IMG/VR virus record: IMGVR_UViG_3300032235_001020 | Coordinates: 1 to 64,000 of that record | Source of the DNA: a virus | Reading direction: 5' to 3' (one strand) | Length of the DNA stretch: 64,000 nucleotides | Shown here: piece by piece, positions 33,347 to 40,575 of the stretch | Layout of the letters: every line of letters starts with the position of its first letter | Position numbering within the stretch: the stretch's first letter is position 1 | Translations under genes and position numbers: made by a program | The notes under the pieces: generated by a model | What the model saw: only the letters and a program-made list of their open reading frames with translations | Database searches by the model: none | Told to the model about the DNA's origin: nothing

Positions 33347-34135
33347 TCAGGCGGGCTGAAGGATCTTGCAGTCGCCAGCCATGGACTCCTGCTGTTCACG
33401 CTCAAGCTTTTCCTGTTCGATCAGCTCGTAGTACTTGCGGACCTTCTGCAGCCACTTGATGCGGTAGTGCACCAGGTCGTCGCCGTGCAGGTAGAAGGAC
33501 TGATCAATCTCAGGCGTGGAGACCAGGATCTGAGCGCAGTCGATCTTGAGATCCAGGGTTTCCTTGCAGGCCAGGGCGTAGGCCGCTAGCTGCACGGAGC
33601 ACTTGTTGAACTTGTTCCAGCCGGTGAAATTACTGCGGTCCTTGTCCTTGGGGTAGAAGCGACAGTACGGCTGGTTGCTGGTTTTGAAGTCAGCCAGGAT
33701 CGTGACTCCATTGCGTACGCCGACCAGGTCCGGGCAGCCGGCATAGCCATGCTCATGCGACCAGATGCGGTGGATGCCATCGTCGCCAGAGCAGAACTTC
33801 CACTCTGGGCGCAGAGGCTTTTCACTCCAGAGGAAGTAGTCGTATTTGTCGAGATGCTTGGCCAGACCGTCCCAGAACGGGCGGTATTCATCGGGGATCT
33901 CGGTGGGTAGGCCGCGGATGTAACGCTCACAGGCGTAGTGGACGGCAGTGCCCCGAGCAGCGGCTGCTTCCTTGCCGCCAGGGTTCTTGAGGCCCCAGTT
34001 GTAGAGGGCCTTCTTGCTGTGCTCAGATGCTGTCTTGCCGAGGATGGCGGTGACCGAGGCGTAGGCCTTGTTGGGATCGTCACCGGACCTGTAGAAGCGA
34101 GTGCCGTCTACCTCAAAACGTGTAGCGACACCCAC
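33347..34135 (-). CDS. RecB/Cas4-like PD-(D/E)XK nuclease
   Basis: This 262-residue protein has the RecB-family nuclease motif set: RGTAVHYACERY (His66, Glu70), GCPDLVG (Asp136), LADFKT (Asp149, Lys151) and CSVQLAAYAL (Gln182, Tyr186). This matches metal-dependent exonucleases of the Cas4/RecB type used in phage recombination and DNA-end processing. SSB and clamp-like genes lie 2.6-4 kb upstream on the same strand. No CRISPR array or cas1 is nearby, so a Cas4 adaptation role is unlikely. Confidence 0.88.
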   Translation of the reverse strand: MGVATRFEVDGTRFYRSGDDPNKAYASVTAILGKTASEHSKKALYNWGLKNPGGKEAAAARGTAVHYACERYIRGLPTEIPDEYRPFWDGLAKHLDKYDYFLWSEKPLRPEWKFCSGDDGIHRIWSHEHGYAGCPDLVGVRNGVTILADFKTSNQPYCRFYPKDKDRSNFTGWNKFNKCSVQLAAYALACKETLDLKIDCAQILVSTPEIDQSFYLHGDDLVHYRIKWLQKVRKYYELIEQEKLEREQQESMAGDCKILQPA

Positions 34136-34182
34136 TCACCAGCATGCTGCTGTATGTAATGTAACGAGTTGCTACGTGATGT

Positions 34183-34449
34183 CTATTTGGCGCTCTCGTC
34201 TGGGCAGTCAGACGCGGCCCCAGGGACGCCCTTGGTATCGCTCAAGTGGGCAATGGCCTGCACCGTGACGATGGGCGAGGGTCCGTAGCCGACGTTGACC
34301 TTCCATCGGCAGCCATCGGCATCCACCAGGCTGGTCATGCCGGCGTTGTCCCTGGCAATGATGAATAGGGCCGTCTTGGTGTCTTGATAAACAATATGCG
34401 CATCTTGCATAGCCCGCCAGTAGCGGTAGATCTCGAGCGGGCTACTCAT
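34183..34449 (-). CDS. Uncharacterised small protein
   Basis: This 88-residue protein (MSSPLEIYRYWRAMQDAHIV) has a beta-rich middle (TALFIIARDNAGMTSLVDAD, WKVNVGY) and an acidic C-terminus. I chose ATG 34449 because the frame upstream is Ser/Arg-rich shadow of the neighbour. It overlaps the previous gene by eight bases. No family was recognised. Confidence 0.55.
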   Translation of the reverse strand: MSSPLEIYRYWRAMQDAHIVYQDTKTALFIIARDNAGMTSLVDADGCRWKVNVGYGPSPIVTVQAIAHLSDTKGVPGAASDCPDESAK

Positions 34450-34744
34450 GGCCAAAGACCTCGAGGCAGAGGGCACGCGCCTCGGGTGTGAGCGCGCCGC
34501 AAGGAGAGGGCTGGCCGAGGGAGTTTTGCTGAAGCAGCATCTGTGCAGCTTCCTGGAGCTTGGGCAGCTCTTCTGGATCGAGCAGGACGTGGCCCTCGGT
34601 GCCATGGGAGTCCTGCTTGACGGAGACGAAGAAGCCGCCGCCCATGTCGTCGAGCGAGACAACCGTGGCTTCCGGTGTGACCAGAGGGTTGTCGCCCAGG
34701 CGGTGGATCGTGACCTGGGTGATGGTGCAGACGTAGTCGCTCAT
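34442..34744 (-). CDS. Uncharacterised small protein
   Basis: This 100-residue protein (MSDYVCTITQVTIHRLGDNP) has beta strands (ATVVSLDDMGGGFFVSVKQD), then helices (DPEELPKLQEAAQMLLQQN) and ends LCLEVFGHE. The start overlaps the previous stop (ATGA-type), so it is part of the minus-strand operon. No assigned function. Confidence 0.55.
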   Translation of the reverse strand: MSDYVCTITQVTIHRLGDNPLVTPEATVVSLDDMGGGFFVSVKQDSHGTEGHVLLDPEELPKLQEAAQMLLQQNSLGQPSPCGALTPEARALCLEVFGHE

Positions 34745-35178
34745 GACTCTTCGCTGGGGGTGTCGCCCTGGTTCCAGGGGTCGTTGATCAGTTCGGTTTG
34801 CTCTTCGAGGTAGTCGTAACTGCCTTGCTGGGAGCGATAGGCCGAGAGTTCGTCGAGTAGCTGGCGGGCAAGCAGGGTGCCGCCCTTGATCAGTTCGTTG
34901 ATGTCTGAGGCGCCCATGTCCATGCGCTGCGCCAGGAGCGGGCCCATCAGCGCCAGGTAGGCCAGGGTCATCTGGTCGCACTGGTAAGCGGAGAAGGACG
35001 CACCGCCAGAGGTGAAGCCATTGACCAGATAGGTCAGATTCTCCAGCTGATCTGTGTGCATCCGCTGACCTTCCAGCACCTTGATCAGCAGCCGATTGGT
35101 CGTCTGCAGCTCGGCCAGCAGGAGCTTGCTGGTGTCAAAGAGGGTCAGATTCTCCGAAGTCGGAGGCAGTGAGGTCAT
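34741..35178 (-). CDS. Uncharacterised helical protein
   Basis: This 145-residue protein has coiled-coil-like helices (KLLLAELQTTNRLLIKVLEG, MHTDQLENLTYLVNGF), then SAYQCDQMTLAYLALMGPLL and an acidic end. I chose ATG 35178 after the shadow-like upstream part. It is coupled to the next gene by a four-base overlap. Such helical proteins are common in phage early operons. Unknown role. Confidence 0.55.
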   Translation of the reverse strand: MTSLPPTSENLTLFDTSKLLLAELQTTNRLLIKVLEGQRMHTDQLENLTYLVNGFTSGGASFSAYQCDQMTLAYLALMGPLLAQRMDMGASDINELIKGGTLLARQLLDELSAYRSQQGSYDYLEEQTELINDPWNQGDTPSEES

Positions 35179-35386
35179 GAAAGATGTCTCCTTGGAGGGC
35201 GCGAGCCAGCAGCAGGGAGCAGCGCTGGATGTAGGGCACATGAGGCCAGGCCTCGTGAATGTCCTGGGCCTCATGGCGCTGCTGGACCGCGGCGACATCC
35301 CTGCTGTTGCGAGCCGCGCAGAGCTCCTCGAGGATCTGAGGGTCAGGCGCGGACGACAAGGATCGCTGGCTGGGGCTTGGAATCAA
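35135..35386 (-). CDS. Uncharacterised small protein (start uncertain)
   Basis: The convincing part is ILEELCAARNSRDVAAVQQR then HEAWPHVPYIQRCSLLLARA. ATG 35386 gives 83 residues and overlaps the upstream gene by 44 nt. A TTG at 35359 is nearer the conserved-looking part. Its 3' end overlaps the next gene by 44 nt. Overlaps on both sides are typical of this compressed operon. No family is recognised. Confidence 0.4.
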   Translation of the reverse strand: MIPSPSQRSLSSAPDPQILEELCAARNSRDVAAVQQRHEAQDIHEAWPHVPYIQRCSLLLARALQGDIFHDLTASDFGESDPL

Positions 35387-35585
35387 TGTATCGGTAGTCG
35401 CTCAGCACGCCAAGGCTTGCAAGGTGAGCCAATGCAGATCGTTGCACGGACTCAGGTATGTCGGGCAGGGGCGCGAGCAAAAAGAGATCGCCGGACTCCG
35501 ATTGCGCGAACGGCATCGTTCTGTTCATAGCCCGCTGGTAGTGGTCAGCAGCTGAGAGAAGGGCGCAGTCAGCAGTAGCGGGCAT
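35343..35585 (-). CDS. Uncharacterised small protein
   Basis: This 80-residue protein (MPATADCALLSAADHYQRAM) includes GDLFLLAPLPDIPESVQRSA then LAHLASLGVLSDYRYIDSKP, a winged-helix-like alternation of helices and a short hairpin. It is the first minus-strand gene of this segment, divergent from the 35620 gene across a 34-nt gap. A DNA-binding role is only a guess. Confidence 0.45.
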   Translation of the reverse strand: MPATADCALLSAADHYQRAMNRTMPFAQSESGDLFLLAPLPDIPESVQRSALAHLASLGVLSDYRYIDSKPQPAILVVRA

Positions 35586-35619
35586 CGTTAGCGTAAGAGG
35601 ACAGCGTGTGAGCCCCGGC

Positions 35620-35904
35620 ATGAGCAATGCACACCCGGAGCGTGGGATAGACGACGGCCTTGAGCCCACCGTTGGGGAACAGCTACGGCTCGCGCAATTT
35701 GTAAATGCGCTGGACCGAGCAAATGAGCAGGAGCTGAGGGAAATTGCCAAGCAAATGGCTCAGCAGGTGATGGTCACCTACCCTTCAGCGTTGCGCTTCC
35801 TGGCGCGGGAAGCGGCTAGGAACCTATCGGGGCAGCAGTGGTCGCCAGAGTCTTCAGAGAAGCTGCTGGCGGCGCTGAGCGGCCCGGTTAAGGGGCCTCA
35901 ATAG
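35620..35904 (+). CDS. Small helical protein with NblA-like spacing
   Basis: This 94-residue protein has a central part GEQLRLAQFVNALDRANEQE then LREIAKQMAQQV, with the EQ---L--F---L-----QEL---A--M--Q rhythm of NblA helices. The C-terminus (ALRFLAREAARNLSGQQW) departs from NblA. ATG 35620 was preferred; GTG 35608 adds four residues. It is a lone plus-strand gene, convergent with the 36057 gene across a perfect hairpin. A phycobilisome link is only a weak possibility. Confidence 0.4.
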   Translation: MSNAHPERGIDDGLEPTVGEQLRLAQFVNALDRANEQELREIAKQMAQQVMVTYPSALRFLAREAARNLSGQQWSPESSEKLLAALSGPVKGPQ

Positions 35905-35970
35905 TACCGGTGCATTGGCACTTTTGTGGCATTCCGGCAGGAGCTGGAAAGTCTATGCAGAAAGTGCAAG

Positions 35971-36001
35971 AGCCCTGCTGCGTGCTAGAGGCAGCAGGGC
36001 T
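35971..36001. terminator. Strong hairpin between convergent genes
   Basis: An 11-bp perfect stem (AGCCCTGCTGC / GCAGCAGGGCT) encloses a nine-base loop between the convergent genes ending at 35904 and 36057. No T-tract follows on either strand, so it may be a bidirectional, Rho-assisted terminator or an RNA-stabilising hairpin. Confidence 0.6.
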
Positions 36002-36056
36002 AGATGCGTAGCTGATCTGCAGCATGGTGCTGCAAATGAGCACTGTGTATCGGTAG

Positions 36057-36758
36057 TTACCAGCCCGCGGGCATGGCTTCTGCAGACACGGTGGCTACCT
36101 CGTGGTCGGCGCCCAGTTGATCGCGGTGCGTGGGAGGTAGGCCTTCAGGTCGGCCAGCATTGGGCTTGCCGGCGAAGGGGTCGCCGTTGACGTAGAGGGC
36201 AGGCAGCCAGATGGAATCAGCGACTTCGCTCCAGCGCTTCTCGTCGGCCTTGGTGGGCACCTTGAGGGTGGGGGTCAAGGTGTAGGCCGTGTTCATCTCA
36301 GTGCCCTTGCGCTTGAGGGTGAGATAGAAGTTGGCCACGCCGGAGGGCAGGATCTGGTAGTCCTCGAGGTTCAGGACCTCTTCAAGCTGCTCGCGCAGGT
36401 CCTTGCGCTGGAACGTGTAGATCAGGTAGTCGTCGTCTTCTTTGGACAGTCCGACGAAGGACAGGAAGTAGCGGGGCTTGTCCTTTTCGCCAGTGCCATT
36501 GGTCTTGCCGGCCCAGGTCAGACCGATCTCTTCGGCGAAGTTCTCGGGGTATTTGGGGAACTTGCGGGGCTGGCCGTCCATCGTGAAGTAGGACCAGCCG
36601 GCAATCACGTGGCCGGTGTCGTGCAGGCCGCAGAGTCGGAAGGTGGTGGACTCGCCATCCTTGAGGCGCTGGCCTGGATCGAAGTAGCGGGTGCGCTTGG
36701 TGCCGGCGGTGTCAGTTGCGCCGGAAGTCGGGCGGTAGTCAGACGGTAGGAATCCCAT
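36057..36758 (-). CDS. Putative ssDNA-binding/replication accessory protein
   Basis: This 233-residue protein (MGFLPSDYRPTSG... RLKDGESTTFRLCGL...VIAGWSYF) has an OB-like beta pattern (RYFLSFVGLSKEDDDYLIYT, NFYLTLKRKGTEMNTAYTLT). It resembles cyanobacterial/phage proteins with the opening GFLP-Y and 'L-DG-N-FRIL---I-GW' that I associate with ssDNA-binding or recombination proteins. It lies 18 nt downstream of the SSB gene, which supports a DNA-metabolism role. The family name cannot be fixed by eye. Confidence 0.5.
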   Translation of the reverse strand: MGFLPSDYRPTSGATDTAGTKRTRYFDPGQRLKDGESTTFRLCGLHDTGHVIAGWSYFTMDGQPRKFPKYPENFAEEIGLTWAGKTNGTGEKDKPRYFLSFVGLSKEDDDYLIYTFQRKDLREQLEEVLNLEDYQILPSGVANFYLTLKRKGTEMNTAYTLTPTLKVPTKADEKRWSEVADSIWLPALYVNGDPFAGKPNAGRPEGLPPTHRDQLGADHEVATVSAEAMPAGW

Positions 36759-36776
36759 GGTTATGTCAGTAGGTGG

Positions 36777-37439
36777 TTAGTTGTTCCAGTCGCAGGGCAT
36801 GTTGTCGGCGGTGTTAACAAAGTCCTCGTGGTCGTATCCCACGGCCTTGGTGCCAGCGGCGGGGTTGCTCGTGCCCTTGTTCCCGCGCCCGCGTTCAAAG
36901 GCGCGGATCGAGCGGCCTTTGACTTCGCTGTAGGGCTTCCCCTCGCGATTAGTACGTAGATCGAGGGTGCCCTCGACCATGGCCAAGGTGCCGACGGGCA
37001 AGGAGATCAGCCGGTCCATGACGTAGCCGTAGCCACGCAGGGTGAACCAGTCGGTTACCTCTTCGCCATTGACCATGCGGTTGATGGCCAGCGAGCGAGA
37101 TGCGGATTTGTTGGACTCAGCGACCCGTGCTTCTTTGGCCAGGCGGCCGGTGACCGTCACCTGGTTGATGTAGGCGTCGGGGGAGACATCGCAGAGGGTG
37201 TGAATGAACACAACCGTCTGACTGTCTTCGAGAAGAAGGTCGCCAGCGATGATCAGGGTCTGGCCTGCGGTCTTGGTCTTCAGGGCCTCGGCTGTCTTAC
37301 TGCCTGATGCGCAACGCAATAGAACAGGAACCTGGTCCTTGCCGTTGGTTGCGGCAAAGACTTCCAGGACCTGCTTGCCGTGCGCGACGGTTTCGGCAGG
37401 TTGCGCCGCCAAGGCCACAACAAGAGTTGCGGTGCTCAC
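36777..37439 (-). CDS. ssb: Single-stranded DNA-binding protein (two OB-like halves)
   Basis: In this 220-residue protein the second half (about 90-185) is a classic SSB OB fold: INQVTVTGRLAKEARV, SLAINRMVNGEEVTDWFTLR, LPVGTLAMVEGTLDLRTNRE. The first half (1-90) repeats a similar beta pattern, suggesting a tandem OB arrangement in one chain. The C-terminal tail is not the usual DDDIPF but KAVGYDHEDF...MPCDWNN (198-220), which recurs almost exactly in the linker of the primase-helicase. GTG start. It protects and organises ssDNA, and the tail is probably a partner-docking peptide. Confidence 0.82.
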   Translation of the reverse strand: MSTATLVVALAAQPAETVAHGKQVLEVFAATNGKDQVPVLLRCASGSKTAEALKTKTAGQTLIIAGDLLLEDSQTVVFIHTLCDVSPDAYINQVTVTGRLAKEARVAESNKSASRSLAINRMVNGEEVTDWFTLRGYGYVMDRLISLPVGTLAMVEGTLDLRTNREGKPYSEVKGRSIRAFERGRGNKGTSNPAAGTKAVGYDHEDFVNTADNMPCDWNN

Positions 37440-37497
37440 GGAATTCGAGAAGGCGCAAGCCAGGCTAACCGGATTGCAAGATCTGGCAAGCAGCTTG

Positions 37498-38103
37498 TCA
37501 GCCGAAGTGCTGGATCCAGTCGGGCAGGGCTGGGATCGGCTCGGCGGTCTGGGGCATGACCAGGATGATCAGCTCGATGGTCTCGCCCTGCAGCCGCAAC
37601 GGACCGCCGTCGAAGGCCGAGAGCACCAGCGAGTCAGCGAGCAGTCCGGCCGCCTTGATGGCGCGCTCGAGGTAGGCGACCCGGTACCGGCCAGCGGTTT
37701 CGCTGAGCGTGGGGGTGGCACTCCATCGCTGCACGCAGGCCGCCAGAGCGCTGTCGATGTCCGGGAAGGGGGTGATGCTGTGCTGGAGCGGCAGCTGTTT
37801 GCCGTTGTTGCTGCTGGTCTTGTAGTAGGTGGTGACCGTGGCCGTCTCGCCGTCGATCACGAGACCGCGCTCGGCAGTCTTGATGCCACTGCTGGCCTTG
37901 AGTAGCTCTGGGCTGGGGATGATGGTGATGGACTCATCGGCTGTGCCCTTGCGGTCAAAGCCAATGGCCGTCACCTTGCCCTGATCACTGGCAGCTAGGA
38001 GCACCCCGCCGCAGTGAGGGCGGATGTGCACCGACTGGTAGGGCGCGTAAGGCCCCGTGAAGGAACCCACGGCAGCCAGGAGGGCGGAGTTGAACTGCAG
38101 CAC
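37498..38103 (-). CDS. Short beta-clamp-like protein
   Basis: This 201-residue protein has LQFNSALLAAVGSFTGPYAP, VHIRPHCGGVLLAASDQGKV and later RYRVAYLERAIKAAGLLADS, then LRLQGETIELIILVMPQ. It has the strand-helix rhythm of DnaN domains and the closing 'hhvMPh' block. It is about 55% of DnaN length, so it would contain two of three domains, as in some phage clamps. It neighbours SSB and the GFLP protein, consistent with a replisome. No DNA polymerase gene is in the window; it may use one encoded elsewhere or the host's. Confidence 0.6.
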   Translation of the reverse strand: MLQFNSALLAAVGSFTGPYAPYQSVHIRPHCGGVLLAASDQGKVTAIGFDRKGTADESITIIPSPELLKASSGIKTAERGLVIDGETATVTTYYKTSSNNGKQLPLQHSITPFPDIDSALAACVQRWSATPTLSETAGRYRVAYLERAIKAAGLLADSLVLSAFDGGPLRLQGETIELIILVMPQTAEPIPALPDWIQHFG

Positions 38104-38107
38104 GAGC

Positions 38108-38305
38108 TCAGGCCTGAGTTGCCAGCTGGACGACGCCCTGGAGCTGGGCGGTCCGAGGCGCCCACTGCCAGCGGTAGGAGAGCTGGTTCTTCTGCATCAG
38201 GGCATTGGCCGGCTCCAGCTCGCCCAGGCCGAGCATGGGTTGCCAGGCCGGATCGAGGGGCTGGTTGGTGCGGATGTCGACCATCAGGGCGCGGCGTCGC
38301 TCCAT
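38108..38305 (-). CDS. Small uncharacterised protein upstream of the clamp
   Basis: This 65-residue protein (MERRRALMVDIRTNQPLDPA, then WQPMLGLGELEPANALMQKN) lies four bases upstream of the clamp gene on the same strand. Its Trp-rich middle (YRWQWAPRT) suggests a folded miniprotein. It is the first gene of this replication segment, facing the plus-strand gene at 38386. No family was recognised. Confidence 0.45.
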   Translation of the reverse strand: MERRRALMVDIRTNQPLDPAWQPMLGLGELEPANALMQKNQLSYRWQWAPRTAQLQGVVQLATQA

Positions 38306-38385
38306 CGGGGAGTCTTGTGTCGGCCCTTCAGGCTAAGGAGGGTTGCAAGCCCCTTCATCATTTCGCACGATTTGTCTTACGTAGC

Positions 38386-38631
38386 ATGGAGCTGGCCGCT
38401 TGGCTGAGGCAGATGGACCGGGGCGACGAAGAGCTGCTGAACCGTGCCTACGCGCGGCGGCATGAGCTGCTGGCTCAGCCGGAGACCAAGTGGGTGCGCA
38501 TGACGCTGGAAGCGCGCGGCGTCACGTTTGTGCTGGAAGAGCGCACTGGTGTTGAGCGCATCGAGTGGATGCCCAGGCAGCAGGAGCCGGCAGATGGGGG
38601 CAGCGGCAATGGTGCCTACGACCGGGAGTAA
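38386..38631 (+). CDS. Small uncharacterised protein
   Basis: This 81-residue protein (MELAAWLRQMDRGDEELLNR, HELLAQPETKWVRMTLEARG) ends with a strand (VTFVLEERTGVERIEWMP) and a Gly-rich tail. ATG 38386 was chosen; TTGTCTTACGTA just upstream also occurs before the gene at 57814. It precedes the holin-like gene by two bases. The function is unknown. Confidence 0.5.
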   Translation: MELAAWLRQMDRGDEELLNRAYARRHELLAQPETKWVRMTLEARGVTFVLEERTGVERIEWMPRQQEPADGGSGNGAYDRE

Positions 38632-38633
38632 CG

Positions 38634-38894
38634 ATGCCGGTCTGGTTGTGGCGATCGATTATCGGCGTGGCGTCGACAACTGCCCTGCTGGTGATCATGC
38701 AGTGGGCGGCATGCACGTTCTATGTGATGCCGAAGATCTGGCCCTGGTATGCCAAGTACAAGGGCACAGCCATCGCTGAGAAGATCGAGATGCCACCGGT
38801 GGGATGTGATGACGCCAGCGGCCGCTCCGTAGCAGCGCTGATGGCACTTCTGACTACATTGATCTCATTGAGTCGCCAGGCCGACGACCGCTAA
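38634..38894 (+). CDS. Holin-like two-helix membrane protein
   Basis: This 86-residue protein has transmembrane segment 1 (IIGVASTTALLVIMQWAACT), a short loop with KYKGTAIAEKIEMPPVGCDD, then segment 2 (SVAALMALLTTLISLS) and a polar tail. Size and topology fit a class II holin, and the sequence resembles small membrane proteins of cyanophages. It is flanked by two small soluble plus-strand genes, forming a three-gene island in the minus-strand region. A lysis role is inferred. Confidence 0.5.
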   Translation: MPVWLWRSIIGVASTTALLVIMQWAACTFYVMPKIWPWYAKYKGTAIAEKIEMPPVGCDDASGRSVAALMALLTTLISLSRQADDR

Positions 38895-38900
38895 AGACCG

Positions 38901-39278
38901 ATGGAAACAACAGACTCTGACCTGATGAGCCTTGATGAGCACGAGCCGGTCTTTCATATCGAAGACGATGGGCTTGGCATCAAGGGCTATGAGATTGATG
39001 GTCGGTTCATCGTGGACTTTGACTGGGAGCCCGGCAGCCAGTGGGAATTCCTGGACGACGAAGAAGCATTCCAGGACTACGTGGCTCGCTGGCTCGAGGT
39101 GATGACCGGTGAACCCATGAGCGCCGTTGAGGTCAAGGCGCTCCAGGTCGCACGTGAATCGGGTGCTGCTGAGCAAGCGATCTGTCCGATGCCATCAGGG
39201 CAGGATCTTGCTGGCAATGAAGATGGCAAGGATGCCGATGCCGGAGAGTGCGCCTGCGACTTCAAGCAGGTTCAGTAA
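38901..39278 (+). CDS. Acidic uncharacterised protein
   Basis: This 125-residue protein is strongly acidic, with HEPVFHIEDDGLGIKGYEID, FIVDFDWEPGSQWEFLDDEE and a helix (YVARWLEVMTGEPMS). It could be a DNA mimic or an inhibitor, but no family was identified. Its 3' end overlaps, on the opposite strand, the 31-residue membrane peptide gene (39195-39290) by 84 nt. Confidence 0.45.
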   Translation: METTDSDLMSLDEHEPVFHIEDDGLGIKGYEIDGRFIVDFDWEPGSQWEFLDDEEAFQDYVARWLEVMTGEPMSAVEVKALQVARESGAAEQAICPMPSGQDLAGNEDGKDADAGECACDFKQVQ

Positions 39279-39290
39279 CTGCGGATCCAT
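39195..39290 (-). CDS. 31-residue membrane peptide ending ASKILP
   Basis: ATG 39290 to TGA 39195 encodes MDPQLLNLLEVAGALSGIGI then LAIFIASKILP: a single hydrophobic helix with short ends. It starts 28 nt inside the end of the preceding gene (39262-39585). It lies antisense to the acidic plus-strand gene. The shared C-terminus ASKILP with the 29-residue peptide at 40486-40575 argues that both are real. Function unknown. Confidence 0.5.
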   Translation of the reverse strand: MDPQLLNLLEVAGALSGIGILAIFIASKILP

Positions 39291-39585
39291 CGGTAAGAGC
39301 GGGGAGATCCTCCTGGAGGCATAGGTCGTAGAAGCCTGCGACCTTGCGCATGGCCTCGACGTTCCTGCACTCGTTGAAGGCGAGTTGGGTGCCACCGCGC
39401 ATGATCTGCTCCTCCTGGAACCCAGCTGATGCGAGCACCCGCTCGAACAAGTGGAACCAGGCATGCACGGAGCAGTCACTCATTTCGGTGCTGATCGTTG
39501 TGGTGATCGCATTGGGATCATCCAGGCCATCACCGCCTGAAGTTTCGACGGTGATGGAGAGCTTGGTGAAGTGCTCGTTCGACAT
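39262..39585 (-). CDS. Small conserved phage protein
   Basis: This 107-residue protein begins with MSNEHFTKLSITVETSGGDG and a beta-strand motif. It then has the helical block SVHAWFHLFERVLASAGFQE, a pattern I know from small phage proteins of unknown role in early operons, followed by QLAFNECRNVEAMRKVAGFY. It is transcribed with the genes upstream on the minus strand. Function unassigned. Confidence 0.55.
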   Translation of the reverse strand: MSNEHFTKLSITVETSGGDGLDDPNAITTTISTEMSDCSVHAWFHLFERVLASAGFQEEQIMRGGTQLAFNECRNVEAMRKVAGFYDLCLQEDLPALTDGSAVTEPA

Positions 39586-39755
39586 GAAGTCAGGGACTGA
39601 TCAAGTAAGCGCATGTGCTGCCCGACCTGCGAAAGGTCTCGGCATGTGGGGTTGGGCCAGCAACATGACGATCAGTCCAACGTACACAGCAAGTGCGCTG
39701 ACTGCAGGTGCTGTCGTGACAGCGGCACATGTCCAGCGGTAAACGGGTGCGAGGT

Positions 39756-39968
39756 TCAGTCGGGAGGGGGAGCATAGTTAAAGACGTAGGGATTGTCTCC
39801 TGGATCCGGCAAGCCGCGGACGATGGCGCAGGCGCGGGTATAGAAGGGTGAGCTGGTCTTACCTGCCGCTTCCAATGCAGCCTTGACCTTCGCCCAGTTC
39901 TCGTGATTGGTGCTGTCGATGAGCCTGAGAACGGCTCGCCATACGCTAGTGAAAAACAGATGTGACAT
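39756..39968 (-). CDS. Small protein preceded by a CAGTGCAT cassette
   Basis: This 70-residue protein (MSHLFFTSVWRAVLRLIDST, WAKVKAALEAAGKTSSPFYT) ends PYVFNYAPPPD. ATG 39968 was chosen over GTG 39977 because it lies directly after the terminator plus CAGTGCAT box (39971-39978). Its helical core could bind nucleic acid, but no family was recognised. The 170 nt between it and the 39585 start hold only weak small frames. Confidence 0.5.
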   Translation of the reverse strand: MSHLFFTSVWRAVLRLIDSTNHENWAKVKAALEAAGKTSSPFYTRACAIVRGLPDPGDNPYVFNYAPPPD

Positions 39969-39969
39969 T

Positions 39970-40015
39970 TGATGCACTGTTGGTGCAATAAAAAAGCCGG
40001 CCTGGTGGGGCCGGC
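39970..40015 (-). terminator. Terminator with downstream CAGTGCAT box
   Basis: GCCGGCC...GGCCGGC (39996-40002 / 40009-40015) followed on the minus strand by TTTTTTATTGC, then CAGTGCAT at 39971-39978. It ends the transcript of the 40034 gene and starts the leader of the 39968 gene. The order T-tract, ATTGC, CAGTGCAT is the same as in the 55.7-57 kb cassettes. Confidence 0.8.
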
Positions 40016-40033
40016 GTGATGGGCGGATGTGAT

Positions 40034-40303
40034 CTAGCGCTGTTCCAGTGCAATCTGGATGGCGGCCTGGAAGTAGCCCGCGACCTTCATGCGGCGGAAC
40101 TCGGCGTGGCCCTCGTCGGATTGCTTGCGATCGAGCTGCTCGTGGTTGCGGCGGGACTCATTGAGGGCAGCGAGGGTCTCGACGTTGAGCATCTCGAGCT
40201 CCTTGGCTGAGAGCTGAGAGAGCTTGTCCAGCTCGATGTTCTTGCCAAGGATGAACGAGCGGAAGAAGGGCATGAAGGATGTATCGGTCATGGCAGTAGA
40301 CAT
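40034..40303 (-). CDS. Small helical protein
   Basis: This 89-residue protein is almost all helix: KNIELDKLSQLSAKELEML, ALNESRRNHEQLDRKQSDEG, then AEFRRMKVAGYFQAAIQIAL. ATG 40303 and ATG 40291 are both possible. It is followed by a strong terminator with a CAGTGCAT box. No family was recognised. Confidence 0.5.
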   Translation of the reverse strand: MSTAMTDTSFMPFFRSFILGKNIELDKLSQLSAKELEMLNVETLAALNESRRNHEQLDRKQSDEGHAEFRRMKVAGYFQAAIQIALEQR

Positions 40304-40485
40304 GGTTTGGGAGCGGTGCGGAGGGAAAGAGAGTGGGTGGCGTCCGGGCTATTGGAGGAGTGCCCTGATCACGCCAGATGAGGTAAGCTGTTGGTCCAAT
40401 GATTTTCAGGAATCACTGGGCATTCCGTAGCTGGCCGGCTGCGGTGAGGTGGGCACCTCGTGAGGACCCGCCACCGGCCACCCCA

Positions 40486-40575
40486 TTACGGCAGGATCTT
40501 GGACGCCAGCCATAACGTCAGGCAGCAGACCACGACGTAGGCGACGAGCAGCTCGAACATTAGGTGGACGGTCAT
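40486..40575 (-). CDS. 29-residue membrane peptide ending ASKILP
   Basis: ATG 40575 to TAA 40486 encodes MTVHLMFELLVAYVVVCCLT then LWLASKILP. It is one hydrophobic helix, and its start codon overlaps the stop of the upstream gene (ATGA). It shares the C-terminal ASKILP with the 31-residue peptide 1.2 kb away. Overlap coupling plus the shared end support a true gene. Role unknown; it may modulate membrane proteins, as small phage peptides often do. Confidence 0.6.
   Translation of the reverse strand: MTVHLMFELLVAYVVVCCLTLWLASKILP

Noticed and set aside
33347-34135. Cas4 of a CRISPR adaptation module
   Set aside because: Motifs fit RecB/Cas4-like nucleases generally, but no cas1/cas2 or array is nearby and the neighbours are replication genes.
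38372-38383. Shared 12-mer TTGTCTTACGTA (also 57783-57794) as a promoter
   Set aside because: Matches of 12 nt are expected by chance many times in 64 kb; both lie before plus genes, but two copies are too few.
39586-39755. Small frames on both strands in the 170-nt gap
   Set aside because: A hydrophobic minus-strand stretch exists, but with no convincing start codon or overlap coupling.
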